From Pseudomonas mosselii (GTDB lineage: Bacteria > Pseudomonadota > Gammaproteobacteria > Pseudomonadales > Pseudomonadaceae): 64,000 bases of DNA. Below are positions 34,841-44,321 of this stretch, piece after piece (within the stretch, counting starts at the first letter, position 1; each line of letters opens with the position of its first letter). The stretch is from assembly GCF_005796105.1 (NCBI RefSeq), contig NZ_VAUO01000002.1, positions 124,001 to 188,000 on the forward strand, in the 5' to 3' direction. The notes beneath the pieces were generated by a model. The model did no database searches. It had not been told where the DNA came from and worked only from the letters and a program-made list of their open reading frames with translations. A program made the translations under genes and the position numbers.

Positions 34841-35713
34841 TCAACGCGATGCCGACACGCCCCTGCCCTGCACGCCCAAGCGGCTCAGCCACACCGACGC
34901 CAGGATGATCCCCCCGCCCACGGCAAGCCGCCCCAATGGCTCGTCCTGGTTCCAGATCAACAGGTTCAGCAGCAGCCCCACCGGCACATGCAGGTTGTTC
35001 ATCACCGCCAGCGTGGCGCCGGAAACCAGGCAGGCACCTTTGTTCCACCAGTACAGCCCCAGCGCGGTCGGGCACAGGCCGAGGAACAGCAGCACCAGCC
35101 ATTGGGTGTCGGTGCTCGGCAAGTGCTGGGCGTTGCCGAACAGCAGGAACGCAGGCAACGCGACCAGCAGCGCACCCAGATAGAAGTAGCCGAAACGCCG
35201 GTAGTGCGGCAGGTCGCTGGGGTGGCGGGCGACGAGATGGCGGTACAGCACCTGGCCGGCGGCATAGGTGAAGTTGGCCAGTTGCAGCAGCAAGAAGCCC
35301 AGGAAGAACTCGCCAGTGACGCTGTCGAAGCGGATCACCGCAGCACCGGCCACCGCCACCAGCGCGGCCAGCAGTGCCCAGGGGTTGAAGCGCCGGTTCA
35401 GGGCGTCTTCGATCAGCGTGACATGCAGCGGCGTAAGGATGGTGAACAACAGCACTTCCGGCACCGTCAGCACCCGGAAGCTCAGGTACAGGCAGACATA
35501 GGTGATGCCGTACTGCAAGGCGCCGATCAACAACATCGAACGCATGAAGCGTGGCTCGACCTGGCGCCAGCGGGTCAGCGGCAGGAATACCAGCAACGCC
35601 AGCGCCACCCGCGCCAGCACCGCGAAGTAACTGTCGACATGGCCGGCCAGGTACTCGCCGATCAGGTTGAAAGAATACGCCTGGATCAGCGCGACGATTA
35701 TCAGGTAGCCCAT
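34841..35713 (-). CDS. EamA/DMT-family transporter
   Basis: 290 residues, ATG 35713 after GAGAGG, with ten hydrophobic segments in two EamA repeats (about 1-130 and 145-280). The second half includes LGLCPTALGLYWWNKGACLVSGATLAVMNN (two runs), typical of the carboxylate/amino acid/amine exporter branch. Inner membrane; substrate unknown. It is the first backbone gene right of the island and lies leftward, with its promoter in the 35714-35820 interval. Confidence 0.87.
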   Translation of the reverse strand: MGYLIIVALIQAYSFNLIGEYLAGHVDSYFAVLARVALALLVFLPLTRWRQVEPRFMRSMLLIGALQYGITYVCLYLSFRVLTVPEVLLFTILTPLHVTLIEDALNRRFNPWALLAALVAVAGAAVIRFDSVTGEFFLGFLLLQLANFTYAAGQVLYRHLVARHPSDLPHYRRFGYFYLGALLVALPAFLLFGNAQHLPSTDTQWLVLLFLGLCPTALGLYWWNKGACLVSGATLAVMNNLHVPVGLLLNLLIWNQDEPLGRLAVGGGIILASVWLSRLGVQGRGVSASR

Positions 35714-35820
35714 GGTTGCCTCTCGTGAATCAAGGCGGCGACCTTAGCGGGTTGAGTCCAGGCTGTTCAACCCTGAGGTTTGTAAGGGTGCAACGCGCCC
35801 CCCCAAAAATCTGCTCCTAT

Positions 35821-35847
35821 AAAAAAGCCCGGCCATACAGGCCGGGC
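35821..35847 (-). terminator. Intrinsic terminator of the azoreductase gene
   Basis: On the minus strand, GCCCGGCC, a five-base loop and GGCCGGGC are followed directly by TTTTTT. The stem is 8 bp, all G-C, 51 bases past the azoreductase stop. Confidence 0.92.
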
Positions 35848-35898
35848 AGGTACACCTAAAGGAGCAACAAGGTGTCAGGGTTGGGAATTCGTTGCGGC

Positions 35899-36498
35899 TC
35901 AGGCTACCGCTGCCAGCTTCGCCTTGGCCTGGTTCAGGCCCTTCTCGTGGAACTCACCGCTCATGTTCAGGCCTTCGGCGTGGATGAAGTCCACCTGATG
36001 GATACCGATGAAAGCCATCACCTGGCGCAGGTAGGGCTCCTGGTGGTCGCTGCTGGCGCCGGCGTGAATACCGCCACGGGCGGTCAGGACGATGGCGCGC
36101 TTGCCGGTCAGCAGGCCTTGCGGGCCAGTCGGGGTGTACTTGAAGGTGATACCTGCGCGCAGCACATGGTCGAGCCAAGCTTTGAGGGTGCTGGGAATGG
36201 TGAAGTTGTACATTGGCGCTGCCATCACCAGCACGTCGGCCGCCAGCAGCTCGTCGGTCAAGGTGTTGGAGCGAGCCAAGGCTTGGAGTTCGGCAGCGCT
36301 GCGCTGTGCTTCGGGCTTCATCCAACCGCCAAGCAGATCGGCGTCAAGGTGCGGCACCGGGTTCACAGCCAGGTCGCGTACATCGATCGAGTCGGCCGGA
36401 TGGGCGGCCTGCCATTGCTGGATGAAGTCACGGGTCAGCTGACGGGAAACGGAATCCTGCTGGCGGGCGCTGCTTTCGATGATCAGTACGCGGGACAT
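35899..36498 (-). CDS. azoR: FMN-dependent NADH-azoreductase
   Basis: 199 residues from ATG 36498, with GGAGG upstream. A flavodoxin-like fold: SRVLIIESSARQQDSVSRQL at the N terminus binds FMN phosphate, and the AAPMYNFTIPSTLKAWLDHV block and TARGGIHA loop are standard for AzoR. The enzyme reduces azo dyes and, more relevantly, quinones by two-electron transfer, protecting against quinone stress. It ends at an intrinsic terminator. Its upstream region carries two CTATCGAT boxes, perhaps bound by the LysR protein at 36972. Confidence 0.93.
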   Translation of the reverse strand: MSRVLIIESSARQQDSVSRQLTRDFIQQWQAAHPADSIDVRDLAVNPVPHLDADLLGGWMKPEAQRSAAELQALARSNTLTDELLAADVLVMAAPMYNFTIPSTLKAWLDHVLRAGITFKYTPTGPQGLLTGKRAIVLTARGGIHAGASSDHQEPYLRQVMAFIGIHQVDFIHAEGLNMSGEFHEKGLNQAKAKLAAVA

Positions 36499-36557
36499 GG
36501 GTGCCTCCATCGGCGGGAAAGGGTTGCGATTCGATGGAGGTGAGATTAGAGGTTGAC

Positions 36558-36599
36558 CTATCGATAAAAAAGCGTAAAAAGTGGGTTCAATCTATCGAT
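36558..36599. promoter_or_regulatory. Paired CTATCGAT boxes upstream of azoR
   Basis: CTATCGAT occurs at 36558-36565 and again at 36592-36599, 34 bases apart, in a short AT-rich interval upstream of the azoreductase. The ATCGAT core is palindromic. Direct spacing by about three helical turns suggests a regulator site, for example for a LysR protein. Confidence 0.45.
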
Positions 36600-36607
36600 T
36601 AATCAGT

Positions 36608-36922
36608 TTATTCCGCTTTGCAGTCGAGGCTGATGCGCATTTTGATGATCTGCCGGGTGAATTTGGCAGTCACATCCACGCTTTTGCCAGCCGGCACGTT
36701 CACCCTGCGCACCCGCGGGGCTTCCGGGCCGTTGCGGAACATCACCCGGCAGGCGGCCGGCACCTTGCCGTAGTTGTTCAAGGTGATCGCACCGATGTCG
36801 TAGGCCGTGTCGTAAGCGGTGTAGTCGAGCTTGACGCCATCGAGTTGCTTGTCCACGTCGATGGGATAGGCCATGGCGGTGAAGGGCAGGCACAGCAGCA
36901 AAGCCACACAACTTTTCTTCAT
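36608..36922 (-). CDS. Small periplasmic protein, hypothetical
   Basis: 104 residues, ATG 36922 after GGAGAG. A signal peptide at 1-18 (MKKSCVALLLCLPFTAMA) precedes a beta-rich mature domain of about 86 residues with two Cys (PAACRVMF, ISLDCKAE) likely joined by a disulfide. I do not recognise a functional family. It is divergent from the LysR gene at 36972 (49-base interval) and upstream of, in the same direction as, azoR. Confidence 0.8.
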   Translation of the reverse strand: MKKSCVALLLCLPFTAMAYPIDVDKQLDGVKLDYTAYDTAYDIGAITLNNYGKVPAACRVMFRNGPEAPRVRRVNVPAGKSVDVTAKFTRQIIKMRISLDCKAE

Positions 36923-36971
36923 AGGGCGCTCTCCGTGAGAAGAGCGCAGCTTAGGACAACAGGAGCCATAG

Positions 36972-37895
36972 ATGAAAGCGCCGCGCGTAACCCTGGATCA
37001 GTGGCGGACCCTGCAAGCGGTGGTCGACCATGGCGGGTTCGCCCAGGCCGCCGAGGTCCTGCACCGCTCGCAGTCGTCGGTGAGCTACACCGTGGCGCGC
37101 ATGCAGGAGCAACTGGGCGTACCGCTGCTGCGCATCGACGGGCGCAAGGCGGTGCTGACCGAAGCCGGCAACGTGCTGCTGCGTCGCTCGCGGCACCTGG
37201 TCAAACAGGCCAGCCAGCTGGAGGATCTTGCCCACCACATGGAGCAAGGCTGGGAAGCTGAAGTGCGCCTGGTGGTCGATGCCGCCTACCCCAGCGCGCG
37301 CCTGGTCCGTGCCCTGAGCGCGTTCATGCCGCAAAGCCGTGGCTGCCGGGTGCGCCTGCGTGAGGAGGTGCTGTCGGGGGTCGAGGAAGTGCTGCACGAG
37401 GGCATCGCGGACCTGGCCATCAGTAGCTTCAACATCGGCGGCTACCTGGGCACCGAACTCAGCCCGGTGGAATTCGTCGCCGTCGCCCACCCCGAGCACA
37501 GCCTGCACCGCATGGGCCGGGAGATCACCTTCCAGGACCTCGAAAGCCAGTTGCAGGTGGTCATCCGTGACTCCGGCCGCGCCCAGCCGAGGGATGTCGG
37601 CTGGCTCGGTGCCGAACAGCGCTGGACCGTCGGCAGCCTAGGCACCGCGGCCACCTTCGTCAGCAGCGGCCTGGGCTTTGCCTGGCTGCCCCGCCACATG
37701 ATCGAGCGCGAGCTGCGCGAAGGCGTGCTCAAGCCCTTGCCGCTGGATCAGGGTGGCAGTCGCCACCCGCTGTTCTACCTTTATTCGAGCAAGGAAAAGA
37801 CCTTGGGCCCGGCCACGCAGATCCTCATCGAGTTGCTGCGTAACTTTGACACCGCGCCCTTGGACGTACCCTTCGCAGCCCCTCCCCAAGCATGA
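36972..37895 (+). CDS. LysR-family regulator
   Basis: 307 residues, ATG after AGGAG. Helix-turn-helix at about 8-65 (LDQWRTLQAVVDHGGFAQAAEVLHRSQSSVSYTVARMQEQ), followed by an effector-binding domain. It diverges from the small periplasmic gene and lies close to azoR. The alpha/beta hydrolase gene begins 12 bases after its stop, so the two are almost surely co-transcribed. Its targets may include azoR, whose promoter has two CTATCGAT boxes; this is inference. Confidence 0.88.
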   Translation: MKAPRVTLDQWRTLQAVVDHGGFAQAAEVLHRSQSSVSYTVARMQEQLGVPLLRIDGRKAVLTEAGNVLLRRSRHLVKQASQLEDLAHHMEQGWEAEVRLVVDAAYPSARLVRALSAFMPQSRGCRVRLREEVLSGVEEVLHEGIADLAISSFNIGGYLGTELSPVEFVAVAHPEHSLHRMGREITFQDLESQLQVVIRDSGRAQPRDVGWLGAEQRWTVGSLGTAATFVSSGLGFAWLPRHMIERELREGVLKPLPLDQGGSRHPLFYLYSSKEKTLGPATQILIELLRNFDTAPLDVPFAAPPQA

Positions 37896-37907
37896 GAGAA
37901 GCTGCCC

Positions 37908-38720
37908 ATGGCCTGGTTCGAACATGATGGATGCCTGCTGCATTACGAAATACACGGCCAGGGCGAGCCTCTGGTGCTGCTGCATGGGCTGGGTTCGAGC
38001 AGCCAGGACTGGGAGTTGCAAGTACCCGAATTCAGCCGCCACTACCGGGTGATCCTCATGGACATCCGCGGCCACGGGCAATCGTCCAAACCGCGCCGGG
38101 GCTACCAGATCAAGACGTTCAGCGAAGACCTGCTGGCCCTGCTCAAGCACCTCAAGACCGGCCCGGTGCACTTCGTCGGACTGTCCATGGGCGGCATGCT
38201 CGGCTTTCAGTTCGCTGTCGATCACCCCGCCTGGCTGCGCAGCCTGTGCATCGTCAACAGCGCGCCTGAGGTCAAGCGCCGCACCCGCAGCGATTGGCTG
38301 TGGTGGCTCAAGCGCTGGGGCCTGGCACGCCTGCTCAGCGTCGAAACCGTCGGCCAGGGCCTGGCCGCCCGGCTGTTCCCCAAGCCGCAGCAGGCCGACC
38401 TACGCCGCGCCATGGCCGAGCGCTGGGCGCGCAACGACAAGCGCGCGTACCTGAAAAGCTTCGATGCCATCGTCAATTGGGGCGTACAGGAACGCATCGG
38501 GCAGATCGCGTGTCCGACCTTGGTGGTGGCCGCCGATCAGGATTACACACCGATACAACTGAAAGAGCGTTATGTGGCCCTGATGCCCAACGCCACGCTG
38601 GCGGTCATCGAGGATTCGCGTCACGCTACGCCCCTGGACCAACCCGAGGTCTTCAACCTCACCGTGCTGCAGTTCCTCGCAGCCGCTTCCACCCCTCAAG
38701 GATCTTTGAGCCCATGCTGA
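37908..38720 (+). CDS. Alpha/beta hydrolase
   Basis: 270 residues. [10 protein letters not shown] oxyanion region (26-35), MDIRGHGQS, nucleophile elbow GLSMGG, acid in AADQDYTP and His in [12 protein letters not shown] form a complete catalytic set. Cytoplasmic, with no signal peptide. It resembles many carboxylesterase or enol-lactonase-like hydrolases; the substrate is unknown. It follows the LysR gene by 12 bases, and its last seven bases overlap the start of ppiA (ATGCTGA), so translation of the cyclophilin may be partly coupled. Confidence 0.88.
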   Translation: MAWFEHDGCLLHYEIHGQGEPLVLLHGLGSSSQDWELQVPEFSRHYRVILMDIRGHGQSSKPRRGYQIKTFSEDLLALLKHLKTGPVHFVGLSMGGMLGFQFAVDHPAWLRSLCIVNSAPEVKRRTRSDWLWWLKRWGLARLLSVETVGQGLAARLFPKPQQADLRRAMAERWARNDKRAYLKSFDAIVNWGVQERIGQIACPTLVVAADQDYTPIQLKERYVALMPNATLAVIEDSRHATPLDQPEVFNLTVLQFLAAASTPQGSLSPC

Positions 38721-39271
38721 AAAAACTCCTGCTCACCGCCTGCTCGCTCGCCTTCGCCACCAGCGTCATGGCCTCCGACAAGACCCCACACGTCCTGCTG
38801 GACACCAGCTTCGGCCAGGTCGAAATCGAACTCAACGCAGAAAAGGCGCCGATCAGTACCAAGAACTTCCTCGAGTACGTCGACAGCGGCTTCTACAACA
38901 ACACCATCTTCCATCGCGTGATCCCAGGCTTCATGGTCCAGGGTGGCGGCTTCACCGACCAAATGGTGCAAAAAAGCACCAAGGATCCGATCCGCAACGA
39001 GGCCAGCAACGGCCTGCAGAACACCCGCGGCACGCTGTCGATGGCGCGCACTTCCGATCCGAACTCGGCCACCAGCCAGTTCTTCATCAACGTGGCTGAC
39101 AACGACTTCCTCAACCCCGGCCGCGACCGTGGCTACGCCGTGTTCGGCAAGGTCACCAAGGGCATGGAAGTGGTCGACCAGATCGTCAACTCGCCGACCA
39201 CGATCAAGAAAGGCATGCGTGACGTGCCGGCCGACCCGGTCTACATCAAGTCAGCCAAACGCATCGACTGA
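38714..39271 (+). CDS. ppiA: Periplasmic peptidyl-prolyl cis-trans isomerase A (cyclophilin)
   Basis: 185 residues from ATG 38714, preceded by AAGGA. Signal peptide [20 protein letters not shown], then a compact bacterial cyclophilin domain: [39 protein letters not shown], the [10 protein letters not shown] loop and [13 protein letters not shown]. The catalytic Arg is in FHRVIPGF and the peptide-binding Phe-Met-Gln set in GFMVQGG. It accelerates prolyl isomerisation in periplasmic folding. Overlaps the preceding hydrolase gene by seven bases. Confidence 0.94.
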   Translation: MLKKLLLTACSLAFATSVMASDKTPHVLLDTSFGQVEIELNAEKAPISTKNFLEYVDSGFYNNTIFHRVIPGFMVQGGGFTDQMVQKSTKDPIRNEASNGLQNTRGTLSMARTSDPNSATSQFFINVADNDFLNPGRDRGYAVFGKVTKGMEVVDQIVNSPTTIKKGMRDVPADPVYIKSAKRID

Positions 39272-39335
39272 ACGCGGGTATCACGATACGCGTGATAGCG
39301 CCTGAGGGTCGGATGCAACAGGAGTCTTTGCCTTC

Positions 39336-41168
39336 ATGTTGTACCGCCGTTTCGAGCAATTGATCGACATCTTTCGCGAGGCGCCTAGTGAGGCGCCTCC
39401 CGACAAGGTCTGGCCCTTCTACCTGTATTACCTGCGCCAGGTGTGGCCAAGCTTCGTCGCCTTGCTGATCGTGGGGCTGTTCGCCTCGATCATCGAAGTG
39501 GCCATGTTCAGTTACCTGAGCCGTATCATCGACCTGGCCCAAGGCACCCCCAACACCGATTTCTTCAAGCAGCACAGCGGCGAACTGATCTGGATGCTGG
39601 TGGTGGTCCTGTTGCTGCGCCCGCTGTTCTTTGGCCTGCACGACCTGCTGGTGCACCAGACCATCAGCCCCGGCATGACCAGCCTGATTCGCTGGCAGAA
39701 CCACACCTACGTACTCAAGCAGAGCCTGAACTTTTTCCAAAGCGACTTCGCCGGGCGCATCGCCCAGCGCATCATGCAGACCGGCAATTCGCTGCGGGAC
39801 TCAGCGGTGCAGGCCGTGGACGCGCTGTGGCACGTGCTGATCTACGCGGTCAGCTCGCTGGTGCTGTTCGCCGAGGCCGACTGGCGGCTGATGCTGCCGC
39901 TGCTGGTGTGGATCGCCAGCTACCTCGCCGCGCTCTACTACTTCGTGCCTCGGGTGAAGGAACGCGCAGTGATCTCTTCGGATGCCCGTTCCAAGCTGAT
40001 GGGGCGCATCGTCGATGGTTACACCAACATCGCCACCCTCAAGCTGTTCGCCCACACCGACCACGAGCGCCAGTACGCCCGCGAAGCGATTCGCGAGCAG
40101 ACCGAAAAGACCCAGCTGGCAGCGCGGGTGGTCACCAGCATGGATGTGGTCATCACCTCGCTCAACGGCCTGCTGGTGGTCTGCACCACGGGCCTGGCCC
40201 TATGGCTGTGGAGCCAGTCGCTGATCAGCGTCGGTGCAATCGCCCTGGCCACAGGCCTGGTGATCCGTATAGTCAACATGTCCGGCTGGATCATGTGGGT
40301 GGTCAATGGCATTTTCGAGAACATCGGCATGGTCCAGGACGGCCTGCAGACCATCGCCCAACCGGTCACCGTGGGCGACAAGCCCGGCGCACCGGTGCTC
40401 AAGGTCACCCGTGGCGAGGTACATTTCGAGCAGGTGAGCTTTCACTACGGCAAAGGCGCCACGGTGATCGACGGCCTCGACCTGAAGATCCGCCCCGGCG
40501 AGAAAATCGGCCTGATCGGCCCGTCCGGTGCCGGCAAGTCGACCCTGGTCAACTTGCTGCTGCGGCTCTACGACCTGCAAGGCGGGCGCATTTTCATCGA
40601 CGGGCAGGACATCGCCGAGGTCGACCAGGCCAGCCTGAGGGCGCAGATCGGCATGATCACCCAGGACACCTCGCTGCTGCACCGCTCGATCCGCGACAAC
40701 CTGCTGTATGGCCGCCCCGAGGCCCGCGAAGAGGACGTCTGGGACGCCGTGCAACGGGCGCGGGCCGACGCGTTCATCCCACAGCTGTCCGACGCCCAGG
40801 GCCGTAACGGTTTCGACGCCCACGTGGGCGAACGTGGGGTAAAACTCTCGGGAGGCCAGCGCCAGCGTATCGCGATTGCCCGCGTGCTGTTGAAGAACGC
40901 CCCGATCCTGATCATGGACGAGGCTACCTCGGCGCTGGACTCGGAGGTCGAAGCTGCAATTCAGGAAAGCCTCGAAACCCTGATGCAAGGCAAGACGGTG
41001 ATTGCCATCGCCCATCGCCTCTCCACCATCGCACGCATGGATCGCCTGGTGGTGCTCGACAAAGGACGTATCGTGGAGGTCGGTAGCCACGCTCAACTGC
41101 TGGCACAACGCGGGTTGTACGCGCGACTGTGGCACCACCAGACCGGCGGGTTCGTCGGCGTGGATTAA
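39336..41168 (+). CDS. ABC exporter with fused permease and ATPase
   Basis: 610 residues. About six membrane helices span residues 38-320 ([20 protein letters not shown] and following), in a type I ABC exporter fold. The C-terminal ATPase has Walker [10 protein letters not shown] near 395, Q-loop [10 protein letters not shown], signature LSGGQRQR and Walker [13 protein letters not shown]. The layout is that of MsbA-like half transporters working as homodimers. No accessory genes point to a substrate; lipid, peptide or drug export are all possible. It follows ppiA by 64 bases. Confidence 0.9.
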   Translation: MLYRRFEQLIDIFREAPSEAPPDKVWPFYLYYLRQVWPSFVALLIVGLFASIIEVAMFSYLSRIIDLAQGTPNTDFFKQHSGELIWMLVVVLLLRPLFFGLHDLLVHQTISPGMTSLIRWQNHTYVLKQSLNFFQSDFAGRIAQRIMQTGNSLRDSAVQAVDALWHVLIYAVSSLVLFAEADWRLMLPLLVWIASYLAALYYFVPRVKERAVISSDARSKLMGRIVDGYTNIATLKLFAHTDHERQYAREAIREQTEKTQLAARVVTSMDVVITSLNGLLVVCTTGLALWLWSQSLISVGAIALATGLVIRIVNMSGWIMWVVNGIFENIGMVQDGLQTIAQPVTVGDKPGAPVLKVTRGEVHFEQVSFHYGKGATVIDGLDLKIRPGEKIGLIGPSGAGKSTLVNLLLRLYDLQGGRIFIDGQDIAEVDQASLRAQIGMITQDTSLLHRSIRDNLLYGRPEAREEDVWDAVQRARADAFIPQLSDAQGRNGFDAHVGERGVKLSGGQRQRIAIARVLLKNAPILIMDEATSALDSEVEAAIQESLETLMQGKTVIAIAHRLSTIARMDRLVVLDKGRIVEVGSHAQLLAQRGLYARLWHHQTGGFVGVD

Positions 41169-41257
41169 CCTCGCACACCGCTCAAGCCGCTGCCCGCCTG
41201 GCCGATACAGGTTGTCGTACAACAATTGATTGGCCCAGGTGGGCCGGCGAGGTGGTA

Positions 41258-42883
41258 ATGCTGTTACGCCAATGGAGTATCGCGCCCCGGGCAACATCGG
41301 GGTTCGCGTGCATCGCTTTGATGGTTGCCCTGTTGGGCATGTTCTCCCTCGCGAAGATGGACGACATCCGCGACTCGGCCACGGCCATGGAAGAAAACTG
41401 GGTGCCGAGCATCCGCACCGTGGACGCCATCCGCGAGAACATGTTGCGTGTACGTACCATCTCACTGCGCGTCGCCCTCGACCCGAACCCGGCCAACGTC
41501 GACACCTACCTCGGCCAGTACGAAGCCCGTAACAAGATCCTGATGCAGAACATCAAGGACTACGAAGCATTCGTCGACACTCCTGAAGAAACCCGTATTT
41601 ACCAGCAGTTCCAGCGTGACTTCGCCACCTACCAGAAAGGCATGTCCGATTCCTTCGCCCTGGCCCGCAAGGGGGATATCCAGGCCCTGCACAAACTGGT
41701 GCTGGTAGACATGAAGCCGGTCGTCGATGGCACCGGTGCACAACTGGCGGAGTTGGGTGACCTCTACGGCAAGAGCATCGAGCGTGAAGGCAACCAGGCG
41801 GCCGAGCGCTATGACCAGTCTCGCGCCATTGTCATCGGCGTGATCCTGCTGGCCGCGCTGGTCACCGTCGCCCTGGCCTGGCTGCTCACACGCAGCATCG
41901 TGCAGCCACTCAAGGAAGCCGTGCTGGCGGCCAAGCAGGTGGCCGAAGGCAACCTGAGCAACGCTATCGTCGCCAACGGCAACGACGAAGTGAGCCAGTT
42001 GCAGCATTCGCTGGCACAGATGCGTGAACGCCTGCGTGACACGCTAGGCGAGATCTCCGGCTCCTCCACGCAACTGGCCGCCGCGTCCGAGCAGCTGCAT
42101 GCGGTTACCGAGGAAGCCGGGCGCGGCATCACTCGCCAGCACGACGAAATCGAGCAGGCCGCCACTGCCGTCAATGAAATGAGCACTGCGGTCGAAGAGG
42201 TGGCACGCAATGCCGTGTCCACCTCCGAAGCCTCGCGGCAGTCGACCGAGTCGGCGCAACAGGGCCAGGCCCGGGTATCCCAGACCATCGAGGCGATCAG
42301 CGACCTGGCCGAAGAAGTAGCGGCCTCAGCCGCGCTGGTGGGGCAGTTGGCTGAGCAGTCCCAGGAAGTGGGCAAGGTGCTGGATGTAATCCGAGCGATT
42401 GCCGAGCAGACCAACCTGCTGGCGCTCAATGCCGCCATCGAGGCCGCCCGCGCCGGTGAGTCGGGCCGTGGCTTCGCCGTGGTCGCTGACGAAGTCCGCG
42501 CCCTGGCCCACCGCACGCAGAACTCGACCCAGGAGATCGAACAGATGGTCTCGCAGATGCGCAGCGGCGCCAGCCTGGCCCTGAGCGCCATGCAAACCAG
42601 CAGCACGCGCGCCCGCGATACCCGCGAACTGGCCCAGAGTGCAGGCCAGGCCTTGCAAGCGATCACTTCGGGGATCAGCGAGATGTACGAGCGCAACCTG
42701 GTGATCGCCAGCGCCGCCGAAGAGCAGGCCCAGGTGGCCCGCGAGGTGGACCGCAACCTGACCAACATTCGCGACCTTTCGGTGCAGAGCGCAACGGGCG
42801 CGCAGCAGACCAACGCTTCAAGCCAGGAACTGTCGCGCCTGGCCAGTGGGCTCAATGGCTTGGTGAAGCGCTTTACCTTGTAA
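41258..42883 (+). CDS. Methyl-accepting chemotaxis protein with a four-helix-bundle sensor
   Basis: 541 residues from ATG 41258, with GAGGTGG upstream; a longer reading overlaps the ABC gene. Membrane helix 1 at about 13-31 and helix 2 at about 190-212 enclose a helical periplasmic domain of about 155 residues, as in 4HB_MCP sensors. HAMP follows ([20 protein letters not shown]), then the signalling domain with the tip [20 protein letters not shown]. The ligand is unknown. It signals to the CheA/CheW array. Confidence 0.92.
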   Translation: MLLRQWSIAPRATSGFACIALMVALLGMFSLAKMDDIRDSATAMEENWVPSIRTVDAIRENMLRVRTISLRVALDPNPANVDTYLGQYEARNKILMQNIKDYEAFVDTPEETRIYQQFQRDFATYQKGMSDSFALARKGDIQALHKLVLVDMKPVVDGTGAQLAELGDLYGKSIEREGNQAAERYDQSRAIVIGVILLAALVTVALAWLLTRSIVQPLKEAVLAAKQVAEGNLSNAIVANGNDEVSQLQHSLAQMRERLRDTLGEISGSSTQLAAASEQLHAVTEEAGRGITRQHDEIEQAATAVNEMSTAVEEVARNAVSTSEASRQSTESAQQGQARVSQTIEAISDLAEEVAASAALVGQLAEQSQEVGKVLDVIRAIAEQTNLLALNAAIEAARAGESGRGFAVVADEVRALAHRTQNSTQEIEQMVSQMRSGASLALSAMQTSSTRARDTRELAQSAGQALQAITSGISEMYERNLVIASAAEEQAQVAREVDRNLTNIRDLSVQSATGAQQTNASSQELSRLASGLNGLVKRFTL

Positions 42884-42910
42884 GCCCTTACCGGCCAAAC
42901 AAGGTAAATA

Positions 42911-42931
42911 CGAGGCCAAGGAACGGCCTCG
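42911..42931. terminator. Possible shared hairpin between convergent genes
   Basis: CGAGGCC at 42911-42917 and GGCCTCG at 42925-42931 form a 7-bp stem with a seven-base loop between the convergent chemoreceptor and GNAT-like genes. No T-run follows on either strand, so termination there is weakly supported. Confidence 0.35.
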
Positions 42932-42956
42932 CCGGGGCGCTGCTCAGATGAGAGCT

Positions 42957-44084
42957 TCACGCCTTGCGATAAGGCAATGCCGCGCAGGCCTCTTCGGCAT
43001 ACCCGCGTACCCCCACCCGCTCCTGCTGCAGGAATTCCTCTACAGCCCGACGCAAGCCTGGGTGCAGCAGGTAGTGCCATGACCGTGTGATGACCGGTTC
43101 AAAACCGCGAATCAGCTTGTGCTCGCCCTGTGCACCAGCATCGAAGCGCTGCAGCCCCTCGGCAATGGCAAAGTCCATGCCCTGGTAGAAGCAGGTCTCG
43201 AAATGCAGCCGGTCGAACTCATCCAGACAGCCCCAGTAACGCCCATACAGGCTGTCGCCGCCCACCAGACTCAAAGCCATGGCCACTTCACGTCCGTGCT
43301 GGCGGGCGATCACCACCCGCACCGCCTCGGGCATGCGCTCGGCCAGCAGGCTGAAGAACTCACGCGTCAGGTATGGCGCGCGGCGACGCACGGCATAGGT
43401 GTTGGCGTAACACCGGTAGACGAAATCCCACTGCGCCTGGCTCAGCTCATCGCCGCGATACCAGGCGAACTCGATGCCCTGCCCCGCCACCTGCTCGCGC
43501 TCCTTGCGCATCTGCTTGCGCTTGCGCGAGCTGAGGGTGTCGAGAAAGTCCTGGAAGTCGCGGTAGCCGCGATTGCGCCAGTGGAACTGACAGCCCAGAC
43601 GCTCCATCCAGCCAGGCAAGCCCGCCATTGCGTCGTCCAAGGCCGTGTCAGTGAAGTTGATATGCGCCCCGGACAATCCAGCCTTGTTCAGGTACTCGGG
43701 AATCGCCTGCAACAGCAGCAAGCCGTCGGCGGGTTCGGCGCTGAGCAGGCGCGGCCCACTCACTGGGCTGAACGGCACCGCCCCCAACAACTTGGGGTAG
43801 TAGGCGATGCCGGCACGCTCGCAGGCATCCGCCCAGCCGTGGTCGAACACGTACTCGCCGAACGAATGCCATTTGCGGTAGGCCGGCAATAGCGCACGGA
43901 CCTGCCCATCGCGTTCCAGCACAAGATGCTCGGCGGCCCATCCGGTCTCGGGAGTGACGCTGGCACTGTCCTCCATGGCACTGAGGAAGGCATGGCGCAG
44001 GAACGGCTGGCCGTCTGGCACCAACGCATCCCAGGTGCTGGCCGGTAGTTCACGCAGGTGGGCAAGGCTGTGAAGACTGATCAC
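42957..44084 (-). CDS. GNAT-like / peptidogalycan-type acyltransferase (DUF482)
   Basis: About 375 residues. Start chosen at GTG 44084 because the family begins near SLAHLRELPASTWDALV; a longer ATG reading to 44171 has an odd Cys-rich N terminus. The ribosome site is poor in both cases. The sequence shows a tandem GNAT-like fold with the conserved FLRHAFLSAMEDS, RYWGCLDEFDRLHFETCFYQGMDFAI (two runs) and FDAGAQGEHKLIRGFEPV blocks of the PF04339 family. Members are thought to transfer aminoacyl or acyl groups; the substrate is not known. Cytoplasmic. Convergent with the chemoreceptor gene. Confidence 0.82.
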   Translation of the reverse strand: MISLHSLAHLRELPASTWDALVPDGQPFLRHAFLSAMEDSASVTPETGWAAEHLVLERDGQVRALLPAYRKWHSFGEYVFDHGWADACERAGIAYYPKLLGAVPFSPVSGPRLLSAEPADGLLLLQAIPEYLNKAGLSGAHINFTDTALDDAMAGLPGWMERLGCQFHWRNRGYRDFQDFLDTLSSRKRKQMRKEREQVAGQGIEFAWYRGDELSQAQWDFVYRCYANTYAVRRRAPYLTREFFSLLAERMPEAVRVVIARQHGREVAMALSLVGGDSLYGRYWGCLDEFDRLHFETCFYQGMDFAIAEGLQRFDAGAQGEHKLIRGFEPVITRSWHYLLHPGLRRAVEEFLQQERVGVRGYAEEACAALPYRKA

Positions 44085-44321
44085 ATCGACGACTCGCTGA
44101 AAGTAGGACGCCAGTATTGCCAAAGCGCTACGCGCACTCAAATGACAACACGTTGTTAACAACAGTGCCACTGTTTGGACATTATTCTGTCATTCCCCCC
44201 CGCAATACTTGCGCCTGTTTTCCGAAACCCCAGAACCTGTCTATTCAGGCCCTTTCCGAAGACATGCCAACTCGGGGGCGAGCGCTTGAGCCTCCCCCAC
44301 CTTTCCAACAGGGAGAACCTT

